A stretch of DNA of 64,000 nucleotides, taken from contig NZ_JACZFS010000007.1 in the NCBI RefSeq assembly GCF_014904795.1, positions 1 through 64,000 on the forward strand, read 5' to 3'. Below, piece after piece: positions 44,447 to 53,277 of this stretch. A program made the position numbers and the translations under genes. Numbering within the stretch: the first letter of the stretch is position 1; every line of letters begins with the position of its first letter. The notes beneath the pieces are model-generated. The model saw only the letters and a list, made by a program, of their open reading frames with translations, searched no databases and was not told the origin of the DNA. This DNA is from Nisaea nitritireducens. Lineage in GTDB: Bacteria > Pseudomonadota > Alphaproteobacteria > Thalassobaculales > Thalassobaculaceae.

Positions 44447-44462
44447 GGTGCAACAACAACCC
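44447..44462 (+). repeat. 16-bp direct repeat, copy 2, in the urtA leader
   Basis: GGTGCAACAACAACCC, starting about where urtA transcription should start. The exact copy in the upstream structured element is at 44183-44198. The CAACAACAAC tract is unstructured and lies just before the CTGGGAG ribosome site. Confidence 0.7.
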
Positions 44463-44482
44463 TGGACCTGGGAGACTAAAAA

Positions 44483-45766
44483 ATGGGGAAGCTCACAAAG
44501 TGGAAAAGCGCCCTTGCGGCAACAGCCTTCGGGCTGGCTGCAACGGCCGGGATGGGGGCAGCGCAGGCGGCGGACACGATCAAAGTCGGCATCCTCCACT
44601 CGCTATCCGGAACCATGGCAATCAGTGAGACCACACTGAAGGACGCCATGCTGATGCTCATTGACGAGCAGAATAAAAAAGGCGGTCTTCTCGGTATGAA
44701 GCTCGAGCCCGTCGTTGTCGATCCGGCATCCGACTGGCCGCTTTTCGCGGAAAAGGCCCGCGAACTCATTTCGAAGGACGGCGTCTCCGTAACTTTCGGC
44801 TGCTGGACCTCAGTGTCCCGCAAATCCGTGCTTCCGGTCTTCGAAGAGCTGAACGGTATGCTTTTCTATCCGGTGCAGTATGAGGGCGAGGAATCTTCCC
44901 GGAACGTCTTCTATACCGGTGCGGCGCCGAACCAGCAGGCGGTCCCGGCGGTCGACTATCTGCTCGGCGAAGAGGGCGGCGAAGCGAAACGCATTGTGCT
45001 GCTCGGTACCGACTACGTTTATCCGCGCACGACCAACAAGATCCTGCGCTCCTACCTGAATGCCAAGGGCATCGCCGATGCCGACATCATGGAAAACTAC
45101 ACGCCGTTCGGTCACTCCGACTGGCAGACCATCGTTGCCCAGGTGAAGGAATTCGCCAGCCAGGGCAAGAAGACCGCGGTTGTCTCCACCATCAACGGTG
45201 ATGCCAACGTGCCGTTCTATAAGGAACTGGCGAACCAGGGCATCAAGGCGGAAGACATTCCGGTCGTTGCCTTCTCCGTCGGTGAAGAAGAGCTTGCCGG
45301 TCTCGATGCCGGACCGCTCGTCGGTCACCTTGCCGCATGGAACTATTTCATGTCGGTCGACACCCCGGAGAACGACGCGTTCATCAAAGCCTGGCACGCC
45401 TTCATCAAGGACGAGAAGCGCGTGACCAACGATCCGATGGAAGCGCATTACATTGGCTTCAAGATGTGGGTGCAGGCGGTTGAGCAGGCCGGTACCACCG
45501 ATGTCGATGCGGTGCGTCAGGCAATGTACGGCCAGACCGTCAAGAATCTGACCGGCGGTGTGGCGGTGATGAATACGAACCATCACCTCTCCAAGCCGGT
45601 GCTGATCGGTGAAATCCTCGAGGACGGCCAGTTCGAAATCGTGTCCGCCACCGACGATGTGGTGGTCGGCGATGCCTGGTCCGACTTCATCCCGGAAAGC
45701 GCCAAGCTGACCGCCGACTGGACCTATCCGTGGGTCTGCGGCAACTGCGAAAAGCCGCGCTTCTAA
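44483..45766 (+). CDS. urtA: Urea ABC transporter substrate-binding protein
   Basis: A 427-residue periplasmic protein of the branched-chain amino acid/amide-binding family (UrtA). The signal peptide ends near GAAQA. Characteristic segments are DTIKVGILHSLSGTMAISE, FGCWTSVSRKSVLPVFEELNGMLFYPVQYEGEE and YVYPRTTN. It ends WVCGNCEKPRF, typical of UrtA. It captures urea and short amides for UrtBCDE. The start ATG follows GGGAG and the sigma-54 leader. Confidence 0.96.
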   Translation: MGKLTKWKSALAATAFGLAATAGMGAAQAADTIKVGILHSLSGTMAISETTLKDAMLMLIDEQNKKGGLLGMKLEPVVVDPASDWPLFAEKARELISKDGVSVTFGCWTSVSRKSVLPVFEELNGMLFYPVQYEGEESSRNVFYTGAAPNQQAVPAVDYLLGEEGGEAKRIVLLGTDYVYPRTTNKILRSYLNAKGIADADIMENYTPFGHSDWQTIVAQVKEFASQGKKTAVVSTINGDANVPFYKELANQGIKAEDIPVVAFSVGEEELAGLDAGPLVGHLAAWNYFMSVDTPENDAFIKAWHAFIKDEKRVTNDPMEAHYIGFKMWVQAVEQAGTTDVDAVRQAMYGQTVKNLTGGVAVMNTNHHLSKPVLIGEILEDGQFEIVSATDDVVVGDAWSDFIPESAKLTADWTYPWVCGNCEKPRF

Positions 45767-45778
45767 AAAACTTCCGGA

Positions 45779-45806
45779 CCGGAGCGCGGGATGTCCCGCG
45801 CTCCGG
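45779..45806 (+). terminator. Intercistronic hairpin between urtA and urtB
   Basis: A 13-bp perfect stem CCGGAGCGCGGGA/TCCCGCGCTCCGG about a dozen bases after the urtA stop. There is no T-run, so it probably stabilises the urtA mRNA or attenuates read-through, favouring excess binding protein. Confidence 0.65.
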
Positions 45807-45844
45807 AACCGCTTGAATAGCGCGCAGGGATGGAAGGAAATTTA

Positions 45845-47506
45845 ATGTCCTTAAGGCAATGGATGCGCGGGGGCGCACTCCGGTTCTTAATGGTTTTCTG
45901 GGCACTCGCGGTTTTAGTGCCGCATTCCGGTGCATCGGCTGCTGAAGATCTCGGAACACTCGTTACCGAGCTCGGTGCGGCGAGCCTTTCCAAGAAGCAG
46001 GCTGTTGTCGATCGCATGGTCGCGACAGGCGCGCCCGAGGTGGTGCCTATCCTGGAAGCGCTGGTCGGACGGGATCTCTACACGCGCAAGAGCGACGGCG
46101 TGGTGGTCATTGGCCAAAAGACCAGTGGCGGGAAGCTTCTCCTGACCGATCCCCTGACAGGTTCCGAGGTTGGAACGGTCGGATCGCGTGAGGTGAAGCG
46201 GATCAAAACGAACAACCGGCTCCGTTCATCTGTCAAAGCTGTCATGGGTACACTGACACTGATGAGCCCGGACCCGCAGCGCAGACTGGAAGCGGCGGAC
46301 GGTCTGCTGAAGTCGAGCGATCAGGCAATGCTGCCATTGATCGAGACGGCGCTGGCCAAGGAAGCGGATGCGGCGGTGAAAAACGCGCTGCAACTGGCGA
46401 AGGCCTCTATCAAACTGCAATCCGGCAGCGCGGAAGAGCGTTTGGCGGCGGTGCAGTCCCTCGCGGACAGAACAGATCCGGAAAGCCGGGTCATGCTCTC
46501 CCGTCTGCTTCTGAAGGACGGCGATGTCTGGCGCGAACCGGACGAGACCGTACGTGAAACCGCTGGAGAAACCCTCGCCTCGATGGAGCGCCGGCTGGAG
46601 ATGTGGCGCACCGTCGAGCATCTCTATCAGGGGATCAGCCTCGGCTCGGTCCTGCTGCTTGCGGCCATGGGGCTTGCCATTACCTTTGGCGTGATGGGTG
46701 TCATCAACATGGCGCATGGCGAGATGGTCATGCTCGGCGCCTATACGACGTTCGTCATTCAGGAGGCCTTCCGTTCTCTGGCGCCGGGGCTGTTCGACTG
46801 GTCGCTCGCGGTCGCCTTGCCGGCTGCTTTCCTGGTATCGGCGCTGGTCGGGATTGCCATGGAGCGGGGCTGTATCCGGTTCCTCTATGGCCGCCCGCTT
46901 GAAACCCTGCTTGCCACCTGGGGCATCAGCCTCGTCCTGCAACAGACTGTGCGCTCGATCTTCGGGCCGACCAACCGGGAAGTCGGTGCGCCGGAATGGA
47001 TGCAGGGCGCGATGGAGTCCGTCGCTGGTATCACCCTGACCTACAACCGGCTCTGGATCATCCTGTTCTCGTTCTGCGTCCTTGGAGCCGTCCTTCTTGT
47101 TATGAAGAAAACCGCGTTCGGCCTGCAGATGCGTGCGGTGACGCAAAACCGCGAGATGGCGCGGGCCATGGGCATTCCGACCGGCCGGGTCGATGCCATG
47201 ACCTTCGGCCTCGGCTCCGGGATTGCCGGTATCGCCGGCGTTGCCCTCAGCCAGATCGACAATGTCAGCCCCAATCTCGGGCAGGCCTATATCGTGGACA
47301 GCTTCATGGTCGTTGTGTTCGGCGGCGTCGGTAATCTCTGGGGCGCCTTTGCCGGTGCGATGTCGCTCGGCATCGTGAACAAGCTGCTCGAGCCTTGGGC
47401 CGGCGCGGTGTTGGGCAAGATCCTGGTGCTGGTGGCGATCATTCTCTTCATCCAGAAACGGCCACGCGGACTGTTCGCGCTTCGCGGCCGTGCCGTGGAG
47501 TCCTGA
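45845..47506 (+). CDS. urtB: Urea ABC transporter permease UrtB
   Basis: A LivH-type permease of about 553 residues. As usual for UrtB it has a long periplasmic N-terminal region before the membrane part. The signal segment (MSLRQWMRGGALRFLMVFW, then LAVLVPHSGASA) is followed by helical repeats to about residue 245. Eight or so TM helices then begin with YQGISLGSVLLLAAMGLAITFG and include VINMAHGEMVMLGAYT. The ATG at 45845 is preferred over 45830 because GGAAGGAAA precedes it. With UrtC it forms the channel. Confidence 0.95.
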   Translation: MSLRQWMRGGALRFLMVFWALAVLVPHSGASAAEDLGTLVTELGAASLSKKQAVVDRMVATGAPEVVPILEALVGRDLYTRKSDGVVVIGQKTSGGKLLLTDPLTGSEVGTVGSREVKRIKTNNRLRSSVKAVMGTLTLMSPDPQRRLEAADGLLKSSDQAMLPLIETALAKEADAAVKNALQLAKASIKLQSGSAEERLAAVQSLADRTDPESRVMLSRLLLKDGDVWREPDETVRETAGETLASMERRLEMWRTVEHLYQGISLGSVLLLAAMGLAITFGVMGVINMAHGEMVMLGAYTTFVIQEAFRSLAPGLFDWSLAVALPAAFLVSALVGIAMERGCIRFLYGRPLETLLATWGISLVLQQTVRSIFGPTNREVGAPEWMQGAMESVAGITLTYNRLWIILFSFCVLGAVLLVMKKTAFGLQMRAVTQNREMARAMGIPTGRVDAMTFGLGSGIAGIAGVALSQIDNVSPNLGQAYIVDSFMVVVFGGVGNLWGAFAGAMSLGIVNKLLEPWAGAVLGKILVLVAIILFIQKRPRGLFALRGRAVES

Positions 47507-47509
47507 GCC

Positions 47510-48688
47510 ATGTCGCTGTTGCAACGTCTTTACGCGCCGCAGGCCCAGGAGCCCGGCAAGGGCAGGCTGGCGAGCGCCATCCTGCTCACCGTTCTGGCAG
47601 CGATCGCGATCCTCGTGCCGCTCCTCAATCTGACGGTCCCGGCCGACTCGGCCTTTCATGTGCCGACCTATCTGGTCAGTCTGCTCGGCAAATATCTGTG
47701 TTTTGCCATGCTGGCGCTCTCGATCGATCTGATCTGGGGCTTCTGCGGCATTCTCAGCCTCGGTCACGGGGCCTTTTTCGCTCTCGGCGGCTATGCCATG
47801 GGCATGTACATGATGCGGCAGATCGGTGATCGGGGCGTCTACGGCAACGCTGAGCTGCCGGACTTCATGGTGTTCCTGAACTGGAAGGAGTTGCCATGGT
47901 ACTGGTACGGCTTCGACTTCTTCCCCTTTGCTGTGGTGATGGCGCTGTTCGTGCCGGGGCTGTTGGCCTTCGTGTTCGGTTGGCTGACCTTCCGTTCCCG
48001 GGTCAGCGGGGTCTATCTCTCGATCATCACCCAGGCGATGACCTATGCGCTGATGCTGGCCTTCTTCCGCAACGACATGGGCTTCGGTGGCAATAACGGC
48101 CTGACGGACTTCAAGGACCTGCTGGGCTTCGACCTGCAATCGGACAACACGCGGGCCGTATTGCTGGCCTCGACCTGTGTCGCATTGGCCGGATGTTATC
48201 TGATGTGCCGGGCCATCGTCGCCTCCAAGCTCGGCCGTCTGATTGCAGCCATCCGGGACGACGAGGCGCGGGTGCGCTTCCTCGGCTACAGGGTGGAGAA
48301 TTTCAAGCTCTTCGTCTTCGTCCTCTCCGCCATGATCGCCGGGCTGGCGGGCGCGCTCTACGTACCGCAGGTCGGTATCATCAATCCGGGGGAGTTCGCC
48401 CCGGCCAACTCCATCGAGGCTGTGATCTGGGTTGCTATCGGCGGTCGCGGCACGCTGTACGGCGCGATTGCCGGCGGCGTGCTGGTCAATTACGCGAAGA
48501 CGGTGCTGACCGGGGTTATCCCGGAAGTCTGGTTGTTCGCTCTCGGCGGCATGTTCATCGCCGTCACCTTGTTCTTCCCGAAAGGCCTGGTCGGCAGCCT
48601 GCCTGCCGCGATTGACTGGGTGAAGCGGCGGATTGGCAAACGGAACCCGCCTGCATCCTCACCCCTTGCCGAGGAGCCGGGCCAATGA
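47510..48688 (+). CDS. urtC: Urea ABC transporter permease UrtC
   Basis: A 392-residue LivM-type permease with about nine TM helices. Typical segments are LALSIDLIWGFCGILSLGHGAFFALGGYAMGMY, RSRVSGVYLSIITQAMTYAL, GFGGNNGLTDF and AAIRDDEARVRFLGY. It starts three bases after urtB and overlaps urtD by four bases (ATGA). Confidence 0.96.
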   Translation: MSLLQRLYAPQAQEPGKGRLASAILLTVLAAIAILVPLLNLTVPADSAFHVPTYLVSLLGKYLCFAMLALSIDLIWGFCGILSLGHGAFFALGGYAMGMYMMRQIGDRGVYGNAELPDFMVFLNWKELPWYWYGFDFFPFAVVMALFVPGLLAFVFGWLTFRSRVSGVYLSIITQAMTYALMLAFFRNDMGFGGNNGLTDFKDLLGFDLQSDNTRAVLLASTCVALAGCYLMCRAIVASKLGRLIAAIRDDEARVRFLGYRVENFKLFVFVLSAMIAGLAGALYVPQVGIINPGEFAPANSIEAVIWVAIGGRGTLYGAIAGGVLVNYAKTVLTGVIPEVWLFALGGMFIAVTLFFPKGLVGSLPAAIDWVKRRIGKRNPPASSPLAEEPGQ

Positions 48689-49449
48689 ACGTGACCGGAA
48701 GAGCTTCATATTCAGAATCCCAGCTCTATGTCGACGGGGTCACGGTCAGCTTTGACGGTTTCAAGGCGCTGAACAATCTGAGCTTCGTGGTCGAGCCGGG
48801 CGAAATGCGGGCCATCATCGGGCCGAATGGCGCCGGCAAGACGACGATGATGGATGTCATCACCGGCAAGACGAAGCCGGATGAGGGACGGGTCATCTTC
48901 AAGGGCGATATCGATCTCGGTAAACGGGACGAGGCGGCAGTCGTCGCCCTCGGTATCGGCCGGAAGTTCCAGCGGCCGAGCGTGTTCGAGAACCATTCGG
49001 TGTTCGACAATCTGGAGCTCGCCATCAAGTCGGACCGGAGCACTTTCGCCTGCCTGTTCGACCGGTTGGATGCGGACCGTAAATCGAAGATCGAAAGCAC
49101 GCTGGAGCGGATCGGCCTGGCCGGTGAGCGCGATCAGATGGCCGGGAAATTATCGCACGGGCAGAAGCAATGGCTGGAGATCGGCATGCTGCTGGTGCAG
49201 GACCCGGAACTGCTGTTTCTGGACGAACCGGTGGCCGGCATGACCGACGCCGAGACCGAGGCGACGGTTGAGCTGCTGCGTGATCTGCGCGGGGAACGCT
49301 CCATCGTGGTCGTCGAACATGACATGGCCTTCGTCCACGCCCTCGGCGTGAAGGTCACCGTGCTGCATGAGGGATCGGTGCTGGCCGAAGGGTCCATGGA
49401 TCAGGTGCAGAACGATCCGCACGTCATCGAAGTCTATCTGGGACGCTGA
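48685..49449 (+). CDS. urtD: Urea ABC transporter ATPase UrtD
   Basis: A 254-residue LivG-type ATPase. Walker A is GPNGAGKTTMMD, signature LSHGQKQWLEIGMLL (the UrtD form of LSGG), Walker B LLFLDEPVAGMTD and switch VVEHDMAFV. It partners with UrtE in the ATPase dimer. It ends one base before urtE. Confidence 0.96.
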   Translation: MNVTGRASYSESQLYVDGVTVSFDGFKALNNLSFVVEPGEMRAIIGPNGAGKTTMMDVITGKTKPDEGRVIFKGDIDLGKRDEAAVVALGIGRKFQRPSVFENHSVFDNLELAIKSDRSTFACLFDRLDADRKSKIESTLERIGLAGERDQMAGKLSHGQKQWLEIGMLLVQDPELLFLDEPVAGMTDAETEATVELLRDLRGERSIVVVEHDMAFVHALGVKVTVLHEGSVLAEGSMDQVQNDPHVIEVYLGR

Positions 49450-49450
49450 G

Positions 49451-50146
49451 ATGCTGAAAGTTTCGGGACTTCATCTGCACTATGGCGCCAGCCACGCGCT
49501 GCGCGGCATCGATCTGGTGGCCGAGCGCGGCAAGGTTACCTGCGTGCTCGGACGTAACGGGGTTGGCAAGACCAGTCTGATGCGGGCCGTGACCGGTCTG
49601 GAGAGCCCGAGCGCGGGCAGCATCCTCTGGGACGATATCGATCTGCTGGCGCTGCCGGTTCACCGTAGAGCCTCGGCCGGTGTCGCTTTCGTGCCTCAGG
49701 GCCGGGAAATCTTCCCGCTGTTGACAGTCGAGGAGAATCTGAAGACCGGGTTCGCTGCCCTGCCGCGCGCCAAGCGTACGATCCCGGACGAGATTTTCGA
49801 TCTGTTCCCCGTCTTGAAGCAGATGCTGAAACGGCGCGGCGGAGATCTTTCCGGCGGTCAGCAGCAACAGCTAGCCATCGCCCGTGCTCTGGTGCTGCGC
49901 CCGAGCCTGCTGGTGCTGGACGAGCCAACCGAGGGAATTCAGCCATCGATCATCAAGGATATCGAACGGATCATCGCTCTGCTGGCAGCACGCGGAGATA
50001 TGGCCGTGATCCTGGTTGAGCAGTATTTCGAATTTGCCCGCGATCTGGCGGATGAAATTGCGGTGATGGACCGTGGGGAGATCGTGCTTGCCGGGGCGAA
50101 GACAGCGCTCGCGGAGGAAGATGTCCGCGGCCATCTGACTGTGTGA
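49451..50146 (+). CDS. urtE: Urea ABC transporter ATPase UrtE
   Basis: A LivF-type ATPase of about 231 residues. Walker A is GRNGVGKTSLMR, signature LSGGQQQQLAIARAL, Walker B LLVLDEPTEGIQPS and switch VEQYFEFA, all typical for UrtE. The start at MLKVSGLHLHYG directly follows the urtD stop. It is the last gene of the urt operon, convergent with the next histidine kinase. Confidence 0.96.
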   Translation: MLKVSGLHLHYGASHALRGIDLVAERGKVTCVLGRNGVGKTSLMRAVTGLESPSAGSILWDDIDLLALPVHRRASAGVAFVPQGREIFPLLTVEENLKTGFAALPRAKRTIPDEIFDLFPVLKQMLKRRGGDLSGGQQQQLAIARALVLRPSLLVLDEPTEGIQPSIIKDIERIIALLAARGDMAVILVEQYFEFARDLADEIAVMDRGEIVLAGAKTALAEEDVRGHLTV

Positions 50147-50164
50147 TCGCCTTTCCGGAGCAGC

Positions 50165-52060
50165 TCAGTCGGCGGCGTCTATATCCTGCGCCAACGAGGT
50201 GTCCTGCCCGACCCTGGGCAAGATTACCGTGACACTGGTACCCGCGCCGGGTTCGCTCTCGATCATGAAACTGCCGCCGAGAAACTGCGCGAGAGAGCGG
50301 ACGATGGACAGTCCGAGGCCGGTGCCTTCCTTGGCAACATGGGGGTGGATGGAGGAGTGAGAGAACGGCTCGGCGATTGTCGGCAGCCGATCCTTTGAAA
50401 TTCCGACGCCGCTGTCCTCGATACGGAAGACAATCTCGCTTCCGTCGGCTTCCGCCAGACAGCGGATCGCCCCGCCGTCAGGTGTGAATTTTACGGCGTT
50501 CGACAACAGGTTCAGGAGGATCTGCCGGATCGAGCGTTCATCCGTGATCATAAGGTCCGATGCCATCTCGACCGAGGTAGAGATGGTGATGGCCTTGTTC
50601 CTGGCCTGACCATCGACCTGCGAGATGCAGTGCGTGAAGATCGCACCGATGCCGACTTCTTCAAGCGTCAAGATTCGCTTGCCCGCCTCGATGGCGGAAA
50701 TGTCCAGAATATCGTTCACCAGTTCCAGCATATGCTGGCCGCTTTGCTGAATAGCCCCGGAATAGTCGGCGAGGCGTTCCACTGCCATGTCTCTGGTGTT
50801 CGGCATTGCGAGCAGGGAGCTGAAACCGATGATGGCATTTAAAGGTGTGCGGAATTCGTGGCTCATCGTTGCCAGAAATTCCGATTTCGTCCGGTTGGCA
50901 TGTTCCGCGCGTTGCAGGGCTTCGTTCCGGGCTTCGGCAATAAGCCGTTCATTGGTGACGTCGGCGCCGGTGCCGCGATAGCCGATGAATGTTCCGGCTT
51001 CATCGTAGAACGGCCTGCCGTTGATGCTGACGGTTTTGCGGAGGCCCGGCTGGGACTCGATATCATAGCGGAAATCGCGGAATTGACGGCGCTGTTCGAT
51101 AACGTCGTTCAAGCCGCGCCATTTTGGCGTCTGAGTGTCCTCCGAGGAGGTTTCCGCCAATGTGCGGCCGTAGATCTCTTCGCTCCGCTTGTTGAGGGTC
51201 TTGGTGAAGCTGGCGGAGATGTAGCTGATACCGCCGTCACGATCAGTTTCCCAGAACCAGTCCGAAGAAATTTCGGCGAAATCCTGAAAACGCTTCTGAC
51301 TGCGGAACAGCTCGCTGGCTGTGAGGTCTCTGACTTCTGAATTACGGGTGATGTCGCGCATCAGGCGGGCCCCGCTGGCTGCGATTTCCCTGTATTCCAG
51401 GAAATCGAAATCGTCGGGCTCGGGCAGTGGGCTTTGCTTCGGGTCGTCCGCATTCAGATGGCGATAGGCGGCGGCGAGCTGAAGCAGAGGCCGGGTTACA
51501 AACCTCTCGGAGATGTAGAACAGGATAGCGGCGAGCGCTGCGATGCCTGCCGCCATGGCAAGAAGAGCCACGGCCAGACGGTTCGGCCACTCCTCGGATA
51601 TCCGCCAGGAGGAGGCTGTAATCCGAAGAGATCCCACTGTGATGCCTGGTGTCGCCGGGTCGCTGAGTTCAAGCGCTAGCGCATGTGTGACGGGCGGAAA
51701 AAGCTCCGGATACCAGTGGTCTTCCGAGGGCGGAAAAGTGCGCTGTTCGCTGATTATAATGGCGCCGGTTTGGTCCGTCAGTTCGACGGAAATGATTGCT
51801 TCGAAATGGAGCAGGCCGGTGGCAATTTGCGCGGCCAGCTCAGGGTCGCGGCTAACGACGGCAACAGAGGCGGTCTGTTCAAACGCCTGTGCCGCCTTTT
51901 CCGTGGTTTCGAACAAGTCCGACCGTAGTCCGAAATACTCAAGGACAGACTCGCCGATGCCAATGGTCAGGCCAAGGAGTGTGGCAACGATGATAACCAG
52001 CCGTGCCTGATGACCACTGACGCTTTTCACCGTTGAGGAACGTGTCGGGCTCGTGCTCAT
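50165..52060 (-). CDS. Membrane PAS sensor histidine kinase
   Basis: A 631-residue kinase. TM1 is at about 20-45, followed by a periplasmic domain of about 120 residues. TM2 (ALLAMAAGIAALAAILFYI) comes next with a HAMP-like segment. The PAS domain is at about 255-375 (FAEISSDWFWETDRDGGISYISASF). HisKA has TMSHEFRTPLNAIIG, and HATPase_c has IRQILLNLLSNAVKF and GTGLGLSIVRSL. No receiver domain or adjacent response regulator. Convergent with urtE; a nitrogen role is not implied. Confidence 0.9.
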   Translation of the reverse strand: MSTSPTRSSTVKSVSGHQARLVIIVATLLGLTIGIGESVLEYFGLRSDLFETTEKAAQAFEQTASVAVVSRDPELAAQIATGLLHFEAIISVELTDQTGAIIISEQRTFPPSEDHWYPELFPPVTHALALELSDPATPGITVGSLRITASSWRISEEWPNRLAVALLAMAAGIAALAAILFYISERFVTRPLLQLAAAYRHLNADDPKQSPLPEPDDFDFLEYREIAASGARLMRDITRNSEVRDLTASELFRSQKRFQDFAEISSDWFWETDRDGGISYISASFTKTLNKRSEEIYGRTLAETSSEDTQTPKWRGLNDVIEQRRQFRDFRYDIESQPGLRKTVSINGRPFYDEAGTFIGYRGTGADVTNERLIAEARNEALQRAEHANRTKSEFLATMSHEFRTPLNAIIGFSSLLAMPNTRDMAVERLADYSGAIQQSGQHMLELVNDILDISAIEAGKRILTLEEVGIGAIFTHCISQVDGQARNKAITISTSVEMASDLMITDERSIRQILLNLLSNAVKFTPDGGAIRCLAEADGSEIVFRIEDSGVGISKDRLPTIAEPFSHSSIHPHVAKEGTGLGLSIVRSLAQFLGGSFMIESEPGAGTSVTVILPRVGQDTSLAQDIDAAD

Positions 52061-52349
52061 GGCCTAACCTTGCATGAGGCAGGGACGAATGGCCGAAATC
52101 GCGATGACAGGTTTTTGCCGGAAACGGGGGAAGGTCGTTGCTTCATGCTTTTATTCAAACTTCGGAACAGACCGCGCTCCTTCTTCGCTGAAGGTCAGAG
52201 ATCAGCTGAGTATCTGGAAGTCTCTACGTAATGGATTGAAAACTCAAGATTGATAGAGACGGGGTGATGGCAAAACTCGATCCAGGCCGGACCGTCGAGA
52301 CGAAGAGTAACGTTCTCGAACGTTAAAGCTAGCAGCCTGAATTGTCACC
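52061..52349. other. Intergenic region downstream of the FabI-like gene
   Basis: A gap of 289 bases between two minus-strand genes. It holds the kinase promoter and an 18-base inverted repeat at 52308-52325. I see no gene. Confidence 0.5.
52308..52325. repeat. 18-base inverted repeat after the FabI-like gene
   Basis: TAACGTTC-TC-GAACGTTA, 25-42 bases beyond the stop codon. No T-run follows on the minus strand, so a classic terminator is unlikely. It may be a regulatory site or an mRNA end hairpin. Confidence 0.4.
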
Positions 52350-53114
52350 TCATGCTACGACGCTGTAGCCACCATCAATATAATGGATGCCGCCGGTGAC
52401 ATTCGCGGCTTCACGACTGGCGAGGAAGGTTGCGAATGCGCCGACATCCTCGATGGTCGCAAGTTTGTGGATCGGCGCGCGGGCCGCTGCCTCGTTCATC
52501 AGGTCGTCGAAATAGTCGATCCCGGAGGCGGCCCGGGTCTTGAGAGGCCCGGGAGACAATGCGTGCACGGATATGCCCTTCGGGCCAAGTTCGGCCGCTG
52601 CATACCGGGTCACGGATTCGAGGGCCGCCTTGACGGGGCCCATGATGTTGTAGTGATCGACCACGCGCTCCGCACCGTAGAACGAGACGGTCATGCAGGT
52701 TCCGCCTTCGTGCATCAACGGCTCGGAACGCCGGATCAGGCGCAGGAAGGAATGCACCGAAATATCCATCGCCGCTGCGAAGCCCTCGGCCGAGCAATCG
52801 ATCACCCGGCCATGCAGATCGTCCTTCGGGCAAAAGGCAATGGAGTGAAGCAGCGTATCGAGGCGGCCCCACTGCGCCTCTATCTCTCCGAACAGCGCCT
52901 CGGTCTGATCTTCGTTGCGGACATCCAGCGGCATGACGATATCGGCGCCGAGTTGTTCCGCCAGCGGCCGCACATGGGGCTCCGCCTTGTCGTTCAGGTA
53001 TGTGATGGCGAGTTTCGCACCGCGGTCTTTCAGTGCCTTTGCGCACCCCCAGGCGATGGACTGATCGTTTGCAATGCCGACGATCAGTGCGGTTGTGCCT
53101 TCGAGCGAGAACAT
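52350..53114 (-). CDS. Enoyl-[acyl-carrier-protein] reductase-like SDR (FabI family)
   Basis: A 254-residue FabI-type short-chain reductase that would reduce trans-2-enoyl-ACP with NAD(P)H. The cofactor motif is LIVGIANDQSIAWGCAKAL. The active-site Tyr155 and Lys162 (HYNIMGPVKAALE) are present, with the substrate loop LSPGPLKTRAASGI. The second conserved Tyr of E. coli FabI (SYLGAER) is shifted to SFYGAER. It stands alone, divergent from the GST gene, so it may be a secondary isozyme, not the main FabI. Confidence 0.85.
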   Translation of the reverse strand: MFSLEGTTALIVGIANDQSIAWGCAKALKDRGAKLAITYLNDKAEPHVRPLAEQLGADIVMPLDVRNEDQTEALFGEIEAQWGRLDTLLHSIAFCPKDDLHGRVIDCSAEGFAAAMDISVHSFLRLIRRSEPLMHEGGTCMTVSFYGAERVVDHYNIMGPVKAALESVTRYAAAELGPKGISVHALSPGPLKTRAASGIDYFDDLMNEAAARAPIHKLATIEDVGAFATFLASREAANVTGGIHYIDGGYSVVA

Positions 53115-53277
53115 CTGGGCGGCCTTGGTTTATTGCGATTGCACAATTATGCTGCGCTGCACAATAAAGTAAAGTGACGTTCTCATTATCGGCTCTGGCA
53201 GTATGATGCGATCAGGTCGGAGACAGCGGGCTGCAGCGAACTGTATCTGACGGCCCGATTTCAGTTGGGGGGCGGCC

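Larger units (their letters stand above)
43923..44482. other. Long regulatory region between the receptor gene and urtA
   Basis: A gap of 560 bases between divergent genes. From left to right it holds the receptor promoter side, a pair of strong hairpins (44145-44228), an AT-rich stretch containing an NtrC-like site (44295-44311), a sigma-54 promoter (44420-44435) and the urtA leader. A 16-base direct repeat occurs at 44183-44198 and 44447-44462. I see no protein-coding gene. Confidence 0.7.

Noticed and set aside
46226-48139. Minus-strand frame of 637 codons opposite urtB and urtC
   Set aside because: Low-complexity His/Arg/Asp-rich translation, antisense to strongly conserved transporter genes.
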